7,122 nucleotides of DNA from Acidobacteriota bacterium (GTDB lineage: Bacteria; Acidobacteriota; Terriglobia; UBA7540): contig JAKAWN010000350.1 of the NCBI GenBank assembly GCA_021827245.1, forward strand, positions 1 to 7,122. The letters are read 5' to 3'. The translations under genes and the position numbers were made by a program. The notes under the pieces were generated by a model. It searched no databases, was not told where the DNA came from, and worked only from the letters and a program-made list of their open reading frames with translations. Position 1 is the stretch's first letter, and every line of letters starts with the position of its first letter. Positions 1-5,720 of this stretch are shown here, piece by piece.

Positions 1-127
1 TGCAGGCTCCGCAGCGCGGACAGCGAAATCCCTCGGGCCACCGCAGTTTGAACAGATACTCCCGGCAGGTCTGCTCCGAGCTGAAGCGCATTTCGAATTC
101 CGTCAGCGTCCGTGGGTAGTCCTCCAT
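1..127 (-). CDS. IS1595-family transposase, N-terminal part (cut by window edge)
   Basis: The minus strand from an ATG at 125-127 reads 42 residues beginning MEDYPRTLTEFEMRFSSEQ and continuing to the left edge without a stop. The segment has the look of IS1595-family transposase N-termini: a short leader (YPRTLTEFE, then CREYLFKLRWPEGFRCPRCG) with a zinc-ribbon half site, CPRCG, near residues 36-40 and a further Cys at 42. In this family the zinc ribbon precedes a DDE/DDNK-type catalytic domain, which would lie to the left of the window. The gene is incomplete, so whether the copy is intact cannot be judged. It is too short to rest on anything but motif recognition, but the LRWPEGFRCPRCG signature is quite specific to this family. 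The gene reads away from the tRNA and belongs to the IS debris outside the integrated element. Confidence 0.8.
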   Translation of the reverse strand, partial: MEDYPRTLTEFEMRFSSEQTCREYLFKLRWPEGFRCPRCGAC

Positions 128-148
128 CAGCGGCCATACTATATGTTG

Positions 149-174
149 GGGTTACCTGAGTCAAGTGGATACCC
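149..174. repeat. Candidate terminal inverted repeat of the IS1595-type element
   Basis: The stretch starts GGGTTACC and ends GGATACCC, about 20 bp upstream of the transposase start. Read inward on the minus strand it begins GGGTATCCACTTGACTCAGG. A G-rich outer end so close to the transposase start is what is expected of an IS terminus. The transposase remnant on its right starts to be recognisable immediately afterwards. The outer boundary at about 174 and the following eight bases (175-182) as target duplication are inferences, since the other IS end is outside the window. Confidence 0.4.
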
Positions 175-305
175 ATTCTCGCCAAAAAGGCGTGGAAGTT
201 GGGCTGGGCGGGCGGAAGCAAGCCGAGGGCGAATGGCAGTTGATCTGTGCCACCCACAACCTGTTGAAACTCTACCGCTGCGGATGGAAACCGCAGAGGG
301 CATGA
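175..305 (+). pseudogene. C-terminal remnant of an IS1182-like DDE transposase
   Basis: In the frame ending at the TGA at 303-305, the last residues read EGEWQLICATHNLLKLYR followed by a short Trp/Lys/Arg tail. This closely resembles the end of IS1182-type (DDE_Tnp_1_6) transposases, where a conserved RGxxKVRGEWxLICTxHNLLKLF-like helix closes the catalytic domain. No start codon or upstream catalytic region exists: about 43 codons remain, and the frame runs leftward straight into the probable IS1595 terminus at 149-174. The simplest reading is that the IS1595 element interrupted or deleted an older transposase gene. The family assignment rests on one short motif and could equally be a related DDE group, but its status as a broken transposase is well supported. 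Confidence 0.65.
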
Positions 306-484
306 AACAGAAAGGAAGGAGTCTCCCGTTGAAGGCCGCAGTGGGGCCACGCTCCAGGGATCGAAGTCCCAAGGGCACGGCAAGGATCAATCCGCGCACC
401 CTATCTCCGGCAGACTCCTAGCACCAGCTCTGGCACGCAAGTGGGGGAACGACCATGAACTTCTACCCGCACGTGATTGCAGAA

Positions 485-505
485 ACCCACCGCTGCACCG
501 TGGGT
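485..505. other. Small hairpin in the non-coding stretch before the tRNA
   Basis: ACCCAC at 485-490 can pair with GTGGGT at 500-505 around a 9-nt loop. No T-run follows on either strand, so it is not a convincing terminator. It may be a relic of the right end of the broken transposon. Otherwise I see no gene between 306 and 592. Confidence 0.25.
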
Positions 506-558
506 GGTCCGGCGCTTATTTCACTCTCCAATTGGACAGGACCGAGAACACGCCAGTG

Positions 559-567
559 TGCTAAACT
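559..567 (+). promoter_or_regulatory. Possible extended -10 promoter for the tRNA
   Basis: TGC followed by TAAACT (562-567) resembles an extended -10 element placed about 26 bases before the tRNA 5' end, giving a short leader of plausible length. No good -35 lies at the right spacing: TTGGAC at 532-537 is too far upstream. The call is tentative. Confidence 0.25.
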
Positions 568-592
568 TTTGGAAATAATGAACTGGATGAAC

Positions 593-669
<77 letters not shown>

Positions 670-714
670 TGTTTTCCTTAAGTTTCTTGCAGTTACGCGA
701 CATAGATTTCGGAT

Positions 715-1866
715 TCACATTACTTGGGGTGCATACGAGGTGCATATTCGTTCGAGCGAGCGCATCGCTGCGACTGCATCCGCAGGCACCGACTTCACGT
801 AGCTATTCATCGTGGTCGAAAGATTCGAGTGGCGAAGAATAGCTTGAATAGTCTTGTCCGGCACTCCGAGCTGGTAAAGATTTGTGGCAAGCCCGCGCCG
901 GAAAGCGTGCCAGCCATGCCACTCGAATCCGGCTTCCTTGAGTTTCGGTTTGATCTGCCATTTGAAAACCGAGCTCAAGTTGACTGGGCCGGGTTCACCG
1001 CTATTGCGATCGGAAACAAAGATAAAGCCGTACGTCGGCCCGCCCCGAGCTTGGCGGTGTTTCTCCAGTCGCTGGGCCAATGGGCCGATTACCGGAATTA
1101 TCGATTTGCTCCGTTCGGTCTTGGGCTCGCTCACAAAGCGCTCCCAGACGGATTGACTAATCCAGAGAGCATCTTCACGGAAGTTCTCCCAGAGCAACCC
1201 GCGAATCTCACTCTTGCGAAGGCCGGTAAAAGCGGCCGTGGCAACAATCGTGGAAACAGGTTCGGGCAGCACAGAAATCAGGCGTAGGATGTCCTGGAGA
1301 GAGTAAGCGTGAGTCTCAGCACACGGCCGCGCCTTCGGGATCGAGACATCCTGCATGGGATTGACCCCGTTGATAGCACCGAGCCGCTTGGCGTGCTTGA
1401 AAATCCCGCTCATCAGGTTCTTGATGTGGATGAGCGATCTTCGGCTAAGGTCATGTTGCTTAGCGATCTCGGACAGAAGACGCTCTCCGTCGGCAGTGCG
1501 GAAGTCTCGCAAGCGGGACTGCCCGCACCGAGGTTTGAGATAACATTTCCAGATATTGTGATAGCCCCTGTAAGTCGAGGGCCGCTTTTGTCGGGAAACA
1601 AAGGGTAAGTAAGTCTTCTCCACAAACGACTCCAAGCTCTGCGTGCCCTCGGGGTTAAGTTGGTTGCTGTTGACGGCGGACAGGAACTCCGTGACGAGAG
1701 GCATCACGGACCTTTTTGTGCGATAGTCGTAACAGACCGGCGCAATGCGCTGCGCCTTCTGTTTGCGCACGATCGTCCCGTCCTGCCGCATGGCGTAGTC
1801 GTAAAACCGAACGTACCATCGGTTCTTCTTCCTAAAAACGTACCCGTTCTGGTGACGTAATGGCAC
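715..1866 (-). CDS. int: Tyrosine recombinase / site-specific integrase
   Basis: This 383-residue protein is of typical length for an island or phage-type integrase that cuts and rejoins DNA at att sites. The N-terminal part has a short arm-binding-like region (about 1-60) and a SAM-like core-binding domain (about 77-175: LESFVEKTYLPFV, then STYRGYHNIWKCYLKP). The catalytic domain from about 186 carries all expected residues: Arg217 in TGLRKSEIRGL, Lys249 in EPKTERSKS, His320 and Arg323 in HAFRRGLAT, His346 in ILRHSNLSTT and the nucleophile Tyr356 in MNSYVKS. It therefore appears active. The start is a GTG at 1864-1866, preceded by a strong AAAAGGAG Shine-Dalgarno seven bases upstream. That SD overlaps the stop of the excisionase-like gene, so the two are probably co-translated. 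Its 3' end faces the tRNA-Arg gene, its presumed target. Confidence 0.95.
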   Translation of the reverse strand: MPLRHQNGYVFRKKNRWYVRFYDYAMRQDGTIVRKQKAQRIAPVCYDYRTKRSVMPLVTEFLSAVNSNQLNPEGTQSLESFVEKTYLPFVSRQKRPSTYRGYHNIWKCYLKPRCGQSRLRDFRTADGERLLSEIAKQHDLSRRSLIHIKNLMSGIFKHAKRLGAINGVNPMQDVSIPKARPCAETHAYSLQDILRLISVLPEPVSTIVATAAFTGLRKSEIRGLLWENFREDALWISQSVWERFVSEPKTERSKSIIPVIGPLAQRLEKHRQARGGPTYGFIFVSDRNSGEPGPVNLSSVFKWQIKPKLKEAGFEWHGWHAFRRGLATNLYQLGVPDKTIQAILRHSNLSTTMNSYVKSVPADAVAAMRSLERICTSYAPQVM

Positions 1867-1878
1867 TTGAGTCTCCTT

Positions 1879-2145
1879 TTAGTGCCCGCCACCGTTCCTT
1901 CCCTGTTTGGAGACTCTATGTCGCGCCCACCATTCTACAAGCTCCCGGCTCCCCCATTCAAATCGCACATACCGCCCGAACTTGACATGCGGGAGCGGGT
2001 CGTCGGTTCTGGAACGAACGCGATCACGAACCCAGGATTCGGGCAGGCGAAACCTACGGGCTAGTTCTTTGGAATCTATGATTTCAACGGCGGGTTCATT
2101 CTGGGACGCGATTTCTAAGGGGGAATGAATAAGTGCTTGGTTCAT
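1879..2145 (-). CDS. Excisionase-like HTH DNA-binding protein
   Basis: This is an 88-residue basic protein. Residues 22-77 fit the MerR-like/HTH_17 excisionase fold: IIDSKELARRFRLPESWVRDRV gives helix-turn-helix, followed by the short wing with the characteristic HVKFGRYVRF strand pair and the closing helix SRELVEWWARHR. Proteins of this kind (AlpA/Xis) bend att-site DNA and tip the integrase toward excision, or act as small regulators of int. The ATG at 2143-2145 has a near-perfect GGGAGGT Shine-Dalgarno six bases upstream. The stop lies 12 bases before the integrase start, so xis and int form a coupled pair. The role as excisionase comes from fold and position. A purely regulatory role is possible. 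Confidence 0.85.
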   Translation of the reverse strand: MNQALIHSPLEIASQNEPAVEIIDSKELARRFRLPESWVRDRVRSRTDDPLPHVKFGRYVRFEWGSRELVEWWARHRVSKQGRNGGGH

Positions 2146-2181
2146 GGTGTTACCTCCCGTACAGACTCTAGGATCTCTGCC

Positions 2182-3225
2182 CTACTTGAGGGGTTCTTGG
2201 TCTGGGCGCTCAAGTTCGGTCTCAAGCTCTTCGGCTGATGGCAGGCTGCCCTGAAGCTGCTTCGGCAAAGATGCGGTAAGCGAGTATTGGGATACGCCGA
2301 CGGGTTTGTCCAAATCGCGTAACGCATATTCGGCCACGGTCCTATTTTTCGACTTACAGAGGATAATTCCGATGGTCGGCTGGTCGCTGGAATGCCGAAG
2401 CAGATCGTCAACGGCGGACAGATAGAAATTCATCTTTCCGGCAAATTCAGGCTTGAAATCTTCCATCTTGAGATCAAGAACGATGTAGCAACGGAGCGTT
2501 AGATGAAATAAGAGGAGGTCAATCCTGAATTCATCCCCTCCCACGTCGAGTGGGTACTGGCTTCCGACGAAGGCGAATCCCACACCCAATTCCAATAGAA
2601 AATCTCGGATGTGCTCGATGAGGCCCCGCTCAAGTTCGCGTTCCTGCGCTTCTTTCCCCAAGTTCAGGAAATCAAAGTTGTATGGATCCTTGATGATCTG
2701 TTGCGCAAGTTCGGACTGAGGGGCTGGGAGTGCCTGGGTAAAATTGGTCAGCGCTTTTCCTTGGCGACGATAAAGTCCACTCTCGATTTGATGGACCAGA
2801 ACGTTCCGGCTCCAGCCATACTCAATTGTCTGGTGGATATACCACTCGCGTTCTTGAGGTCTTTTGACGTGGTCAAGTAAGACGCAGTTATGGAACCAGG
2901 GAATTTGTGCAGCAGCCTGCTGCACAAATTGCTCCTCGGGCCAGGCCCCGGCAAAAGCACGCATATACTTGAGGTTACGAGGAGAGAAGCCTGTCATCTC
3001 TGGGAACGCTTTACGCAAGTCCTCAGCCAGCCGGTCAATAACCTTGGACCCCCAGCCCTGCTCCTTCTGCCGTGTCAGAATGTCTCTGCCGATACTCCAG
3101 TAGAGCAAGACCAGTTCGCGGTTAACTGAAAGCGCGGCGCGAAGTTGGGCGGCCCTTATTCGGCGTTTGAGGTCGCGCAGAAGAGATGCGTATTCGACGG
3201 AAGGTTTAATTTGACGAAGCGACAT
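2182..3225 (-). CDS. YhcG/DUF1016-family PD-(D/E)XK nuclease
   Basis: The protein has 347 residues, close to the usual length of the YhcG family. The N-terminal domain (about 10-165, DUF1016_N) shows the family pattern: an early helix with NRELVLLYWSIGRDI, then GWGSKVIDRLAEDLRKAFP, GFSPRNLKYMRAF and PWFHNCVLLDHV. The C-terminal nuclease domain (about 178-330) contains FDFLNLG, a helix ERELERGLIEHIRDFLLELG, then AFVGSQYPLDVGGDEFRIDLLLFH. The PD-(D/E)XK core follows as Asp236 with Asp251-Leu-Lys253 (VLDLK); a family with Glu or Asp at the second site tolerates this. All metal-binding residues are present, so nuclease activity is plausible. The ATG at 3223-3225 has GAGGG just upstream. It ends 36 bases before xis. 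Family members are frequent on mobile elements and near restriction systems. The precise substrate is not known from sequence. Confidence 0.9.
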   Translation of the reverse strand: MSLRQIKPSVEYASLLRDLKRRIRAAQLRAALSVNRELVLLYWSIGRDILTRQKEQGWGSKVIDRLAEDLRKAFPEMTGFSPRNLKYMRAFAGAWPEEQFVQQAAAQIPWFHNCVLLDHVKRPQEREWYIHQTIEYGWSRNVLVHQIESGLYRRQGKALTNFTQALPAPQSELAQQIIKDPYNFDFLNLGKEAQERELERGLIEHIRDFLLELGVGFAFVGSQYPLDVGGDEFRIDLLLFHLTLRCYIVLDLKMEDFKPEFAGKMNFYLSAVDDLLRHSSDQPTIGIILCKSKNRTVAEYALRDLDKPVGVSQYSLTASLPKQLQGSLPSAEELETELERPDQEPLK

Positions 3226-3240
3226 TCGGCCCTCGTGTGC

Positions 3241-3273
3241 GCGGCGGCTTTTTCTACTGATCAGCCTCGCCGC
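3241..3273. other. GC-rich hairpin between the YbjQ-like and nuclease genes
   Basis: GCGGCGGCT (3241-3249) can pair with AGCCTCGCCGC (3263-3273) if a two-base bulge is allowed, giving nine pairs around a 13-base loop. The right arm touches the stop codon of the YbjQ-like gene. In the minus-strand transcript it is not followed by a U-run, so it would be at best a weak or factor-assisted terminator, or an mRNA-stabilising or attenuating structure between the transfer/cargo operon and the nuclease-xis-int genes. Confidence 0.35.
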
Positions 3274-3521
3274 TAACTCAGTGGAAGCAGCGGTTGGGTG
3301 AAGGCTCTTCCGCCCTTCGGGATTCGCCCTACCACAACAGCGGTGCCGTGGAAACGGACATCTTTTGGAAGCGAATTGCTGTAATCGGCTCCGACAATGG
3401 CGTTTGCTCCGAGTTGGTCCGCATGGTGAAGCATGTTCTCAAACGTCGCGCCCTGGGCTAGGCCCTTGGTGACATGGATTCTGTAGCCATCAAGTTCGGA
3501 GGCAGTCGTAACCAGCATCAT
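3273..3521 (-). CDS. Short YbjQ-like (heavy-metal-binding domain) protein
   Basis: This is an 82-residue soluble protein. The opening MLVTTASELDGYRI, the middle ADQLGANAIVGADY and the closing HGTAVVV match the beginning, helix-strand centre and final strand of the YbjQ/DUF74 family, whose members (about 105 residues) form rings and are labelled heavy-metal-binding without firm functional proof. The copy is shorter: the usual conserved segment with RDIVGG and the following long helix is largely absent between residues about 20 and 32. The start chosen is the first ATG of an ATGATG at 3516-3521, because it overlaps the preceding stop by 4 bp (ATGA) and has GAGGAAG just upstream; an in-frame start at 3572 lies inside the previous gene. 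No function can be assigned. Confidence 0.75.
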   Translation of the reverse strand: MMLVTTASELDGYRIHVTKGLAQGATFENMLHHADQLGANAIVGADYSNSLPKDVRFHGTAVVVGRIPKGGRAFTQPLLPLS

Positions 3522-4003
3522 GATTCTTCCTCGCTGGAAGCGAGTTGAAAGAATTGGCCGCAGCGTCGGCACATGAAGGAGCGGTTCCAGAGGTCGCGCT
3601 TTCGCGGGAATATTGTGCGGTTGAAGCTCCAGAGGGCGACGAGGATGAGGGCGACGATGGCAGTGGAAATGTACGCGAAAATCTGGAAATCGTGACGAAG
3701 CACAGCGTCAGGATTCGCTGCGGATGCCGTAAATACATCGATTAGCGGCCCGGCCATGAGAAGTCCAATGAGCCAAGCCAGAATCACGTGCCGATATCGC
3801 TTCTTGTGGGGAGGTGCGGCCAGCTTCGAGAGCTGAGTCTGCGAAGTCCCGGTGGTCCTTGAGCTGCCGAAACCCAAAATCAGGCCGCCATCGCCGAGCG
3901 CCAATCCATGACCTCGCGAACGGGTCTTGACATCGGACAATCCCGATGCATGGACGAGCGAGAGTTTGACTGCATCTTCTGACTTGCATTTTGGGCATTG
4001 CAT
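3518..4003 (-). CDS. Two-TM membrane protein with zinc-ribbon cysteines at both ends
   Basis: I do not recognise a named family. The 161-residue protein starts with a zinc-ribbon half (Cys3-x-x-Cys6 in MQCPKCKSED). A Gly/Ser/Thr-rich linker follows (about 30-60, e.g. GLALGDGGLILGFGSS), then two hydrophobic segments (about 72-92 and 108-128), and a second half site Cys145-x-x-Cys148 (CRRCGQFF) near the C-terminus, ending in SSEEES. Both Cys pairs would lie on the same side of the membrane and could form one zinc site. The ATG at 4001-4003 is preferred because AAAGGAGG sits seven bases before it; a TTG at 4022-4024 would have no such site. The gap to the methyltransferase stop is 14 bases, and its own stop overlaps the YbjQ-like start. 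It is probably an envelope protein acting with its neighbours. Confidence 0.8.
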   Translation of the reverse strand: MQCPKCKSEDAVKLSLVHASGLSDVKTRSRGHGLALGDGGLILGFGSSRTTGTSQTQLSKLAAPPHKKRYRHVILAWLIGLLMAGPLIDVFTASAANPDAVLRHDFQIFAYISTAIVALILVALWSFNRTIFPRKRDLWNRSFMCRRCGQFFQLASSEEES

Positions 4004-4017
4004 TTTGCTTCCCTCCT

Positions 4018-4680
4018 TTACCAAAGGCCCGGAAAGAGCCGATAGCGAACCCTCATCATGTAGGAAGGATATCCGGGCAGATCTTCTCTGAGGAATCGGT
4101 CTTCACGGAAGGTCCGCCTCAGGATAATAATAGAGCAAAGGATTCCAGGGACTAGCGCGACGTAGGAGCCAAGCGCAATCGCACTGCCAGGCACGCTGAA
4201 GAGCATCGCGGCGTAACCGGGATGCCGGACGAAGCGGTATGGGCCATGACTTATGACGTGGTGCCCGCGCTCGGTTTGCAGTCGTACTGCGCTTGAAAAG
4301 AAAGGGTTGACTGACATCGCCCACGTTATAAGGCCCAATAAAACCGCTACGACAGTGAGAGCTACGGCCTGGGTCGTGCCTTCCATGCCTTGCGTCCAGT
4401 GGAACCTGCCAATGTCGAGGGCGGCGACGGCTAGGGTAACAAAAAAGAGGATGCCAATTCCCTTACCGCCCATCGGGTCTAAGCCGGAGTCACCGCGGAT
4501 GGCCCGTTCTTGCAGGAGTTCGAGGTCAACAATGATGCTGGCAACAAGCGTAATCACTGCATACATCGCAAGGTAAGCCCAGAGCACCGGAAGCTTAATT
4601 CTCCCGGCGCAGAGAAATGCCAAAGCCGCGAGTGCGATATTCACAAAAAGCCATCGTAGTAACGGTTTTGTGCGAGTCAT
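4018..4680 (-). CDS. Membrane methyltransferase of the isoprenylcysteine carboxylmethyltransferase (ICMT/PEMT-like) family
   Basis: This 220-residue integral membrane protein has about five hydrophobic segments (near 7-26, 30-52, 74-92, 104-123 and 158-187). The C-terminal half carries the family's SAM-binding signature: GPYRFVRHPGY at 146-156, including His153-Pro, then FREDRFLREDLPGYPSYMMR at about 191-210 with the conserved Glu/Arg and Tyr, and the typical ending RVRYRLFPGLW. The family transfers methyl groups from S-adenosylmethionine to lipid-soluble or thiol/carboxyl substrates at the membrane; bacterial members mostly have unknown substrates, so prenylated protein should not be assumed. 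The ATG at 4678-4680 overlaps the primase stop by 4 bp (ATGA), which indicates translational coupling. It opens a three-gene envelope-type cassette in an otherwise conjugation-related operon. Confidence 0.88.
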   Translation of the reverse strand: MTRTKPLLRWLFVNIALAALAFLCAGRIKLPVLWAYLAMYAVITLVASIIVDLELLQERAIRGDSGLDPMGGKGIGILFFVTLAVAALDIGRFHWTQGMEGTTQAVALTVVAVLLGLITWAMSVNPFFSSAVRLQTERGHHVISHGPYRFVRHPGYAAMLFSVPGSAIALGSYVALVPGILCSIIILRRTFREDRFLREDLPGYPSYMMRVRYRLFPGLW

Positions 4681-5720
4681 GGTGTTATCCTAAGCCCCAG
4701 TTTCTGGGAAGCCTGCCCCTGAGAAGGCGCTTCCGAATTCTGATGTTGCCTTGATCTTGCAACTTGCTCAATTGCACGCTGGACTGTTCCTTTCGCATAT
4801 TCCTCTCCATTTTCTGAAGAATGGGGGGGATACGCACTTATGGCGCGCGCAACATCTTGAGGGTTCTCGCCATGCGAGATTTTGAAGAAGGCATAAGCCC
4901 TCGTCACGGTGAGTCGCGCGTAATATTGCGGATTTGGCTTGTCGTCGCGATAATCGGCAACCTTCTGTATAAGAACCGGAAGGGTTTCGCCGCGCTCAAG
5001 CCTGCGCATTACCCACGCCCAATCGTTCTCCGAGGGTGTGCGTTGATGAGTTGCGCTACGTTCCGCATTTGCCTTCTGCGATGAAGCAGGGTTCAACTCC
5101 TGGCTCGTCCCAAGCGCAACCTTGAAATCCGATTGCTGGTAGGTTTCAGAGCTATGTTGCCAAGCCTCGATCCGATGGCCGGTCTCGTATTTTTTGTTGA
5201 AGAAGCCGGGAAGCCGGAGGACTCGGGTTGAGTCGGTTGCGGCGGGATCACCGCCAAATTCTCGAACCATCGCCCGCATCAGGCTTTCGGATTCGGCCTG
5301 GTTCATCCCTTGAACTTTCCAAATCACCTGGTATTTGCCGGGCGACGTGTTGATTACAAAATTGGGCTTGGGCACGTTGGGGCTTGATTTGATCTTCGCA
5401 AGAGCCTGGTCACCATCGCGGTCGAGGTCGAGATAAACGTGGCGGATTGTTTTTATGTCCGCCTTCGTCCGTCCGTCTGCGTCCTCGTTTAGGGCGTTTT
5501 GCGAAATGAAGATGTCGGACCCTCGGGCATTTTTGTGGCGAAGCCAGCCTTGGAATCTGTGGGCAATGGCTTCGGCGGTAGCGATTCGCTGAATGGTCTC
5601 GGCCCGTTGACGGTTGAGGACGACGAGTGCCAGGCGGTCGGTGGGTTCGTAGTTGGCCTTGATATATTGATCGGGTGTCAAGGCGTAAGGGTCTGCGGGA
5701 TTTTGTTCTAGTTGCGGCAT
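4677..5720 (-). CDS. RepB-like primase (archaeo-eukaryotic primase fold)
   Basis: The 347-residue protein has a RepB_primase-type catalytic domain over about 25-195. HVYLDLDRDGD at 95-104 supplies the metal-binding Asp98 and Asp100. NFVINTSPGKYQVIWKV (120-136) is the nucleotide-site strand-turn-strand. REFGGDPAATDSTRVLRLPG with FFNKK (153-177) is the classic motif of RepB/mobile-element primases. A polar linker (about 205-232) leads to a helical C-terminal domain (233-325) and a Gln/Ser-rich tail. Such enzymes prime replication of plasmids or the transferred strand. The ATG at 5718-5720 overlaps the end of the ATPase gene by 13 bp, with GAGGAG six bases upstream. Lying third in an operon behind the relaxase and the ATPase, it most likely primes the complementary strand of the element after transfer or during circular replication. 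Confidence 0.88.
   Translation of the reverse strand: MPQLEQNPADPYALTPDQYIKANYEPTDRLALVVLNRQRAETIQRIATAEAIAHRFQGWLRHKNARGSDIFISQNALNEDADGRTKADIKTIRHVYLDLDRDGDQALAKIKSSPNVPKPNFVINTSPGKYQVIWKVQGMNQAESESLMRAMVREFGGDPAATDSTRVLRLPGFFNKKYETGHRIEAWQHSSETYQQSDFKVALGTSQELNPASSQKANAERSATHQRTPSENDWAWVMRRLERGETLPVLIQKVADYRDDKPNPQYYARLTVTRAYAFFKISHGENPQDVARAISAYPPHSSENGEEYAKGTVQRAIEQVARSRQHQNSEAPSQGQASQKLGLRITP

Noticed and set aside
139..421. Reading frames of 86 and 92 residues on both strands
   Set aside because: They are in different frames from the recognisable transposase remnant, contain no known domain and look like chance frames in GC-rich IS debris.
670..714. T-rich stretch after the tRNA as a terminator
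   Set aside because: No stable hairpin precedes the T-rich bases, so I do not call a terminator there.
724..1287. 187-residue plus-strand reading frame
   Set aside because: It is antisense to the catalytic domain of the integrase and has no motif of its own.
3522..3572. Longer start for the YbjQ-like protein at 3572
   Set aside because: The extra 17 residues lie within the zinc-ribbon gene and do not resemble the family. The ATG overlapping the stop has the better ribosome binding site.
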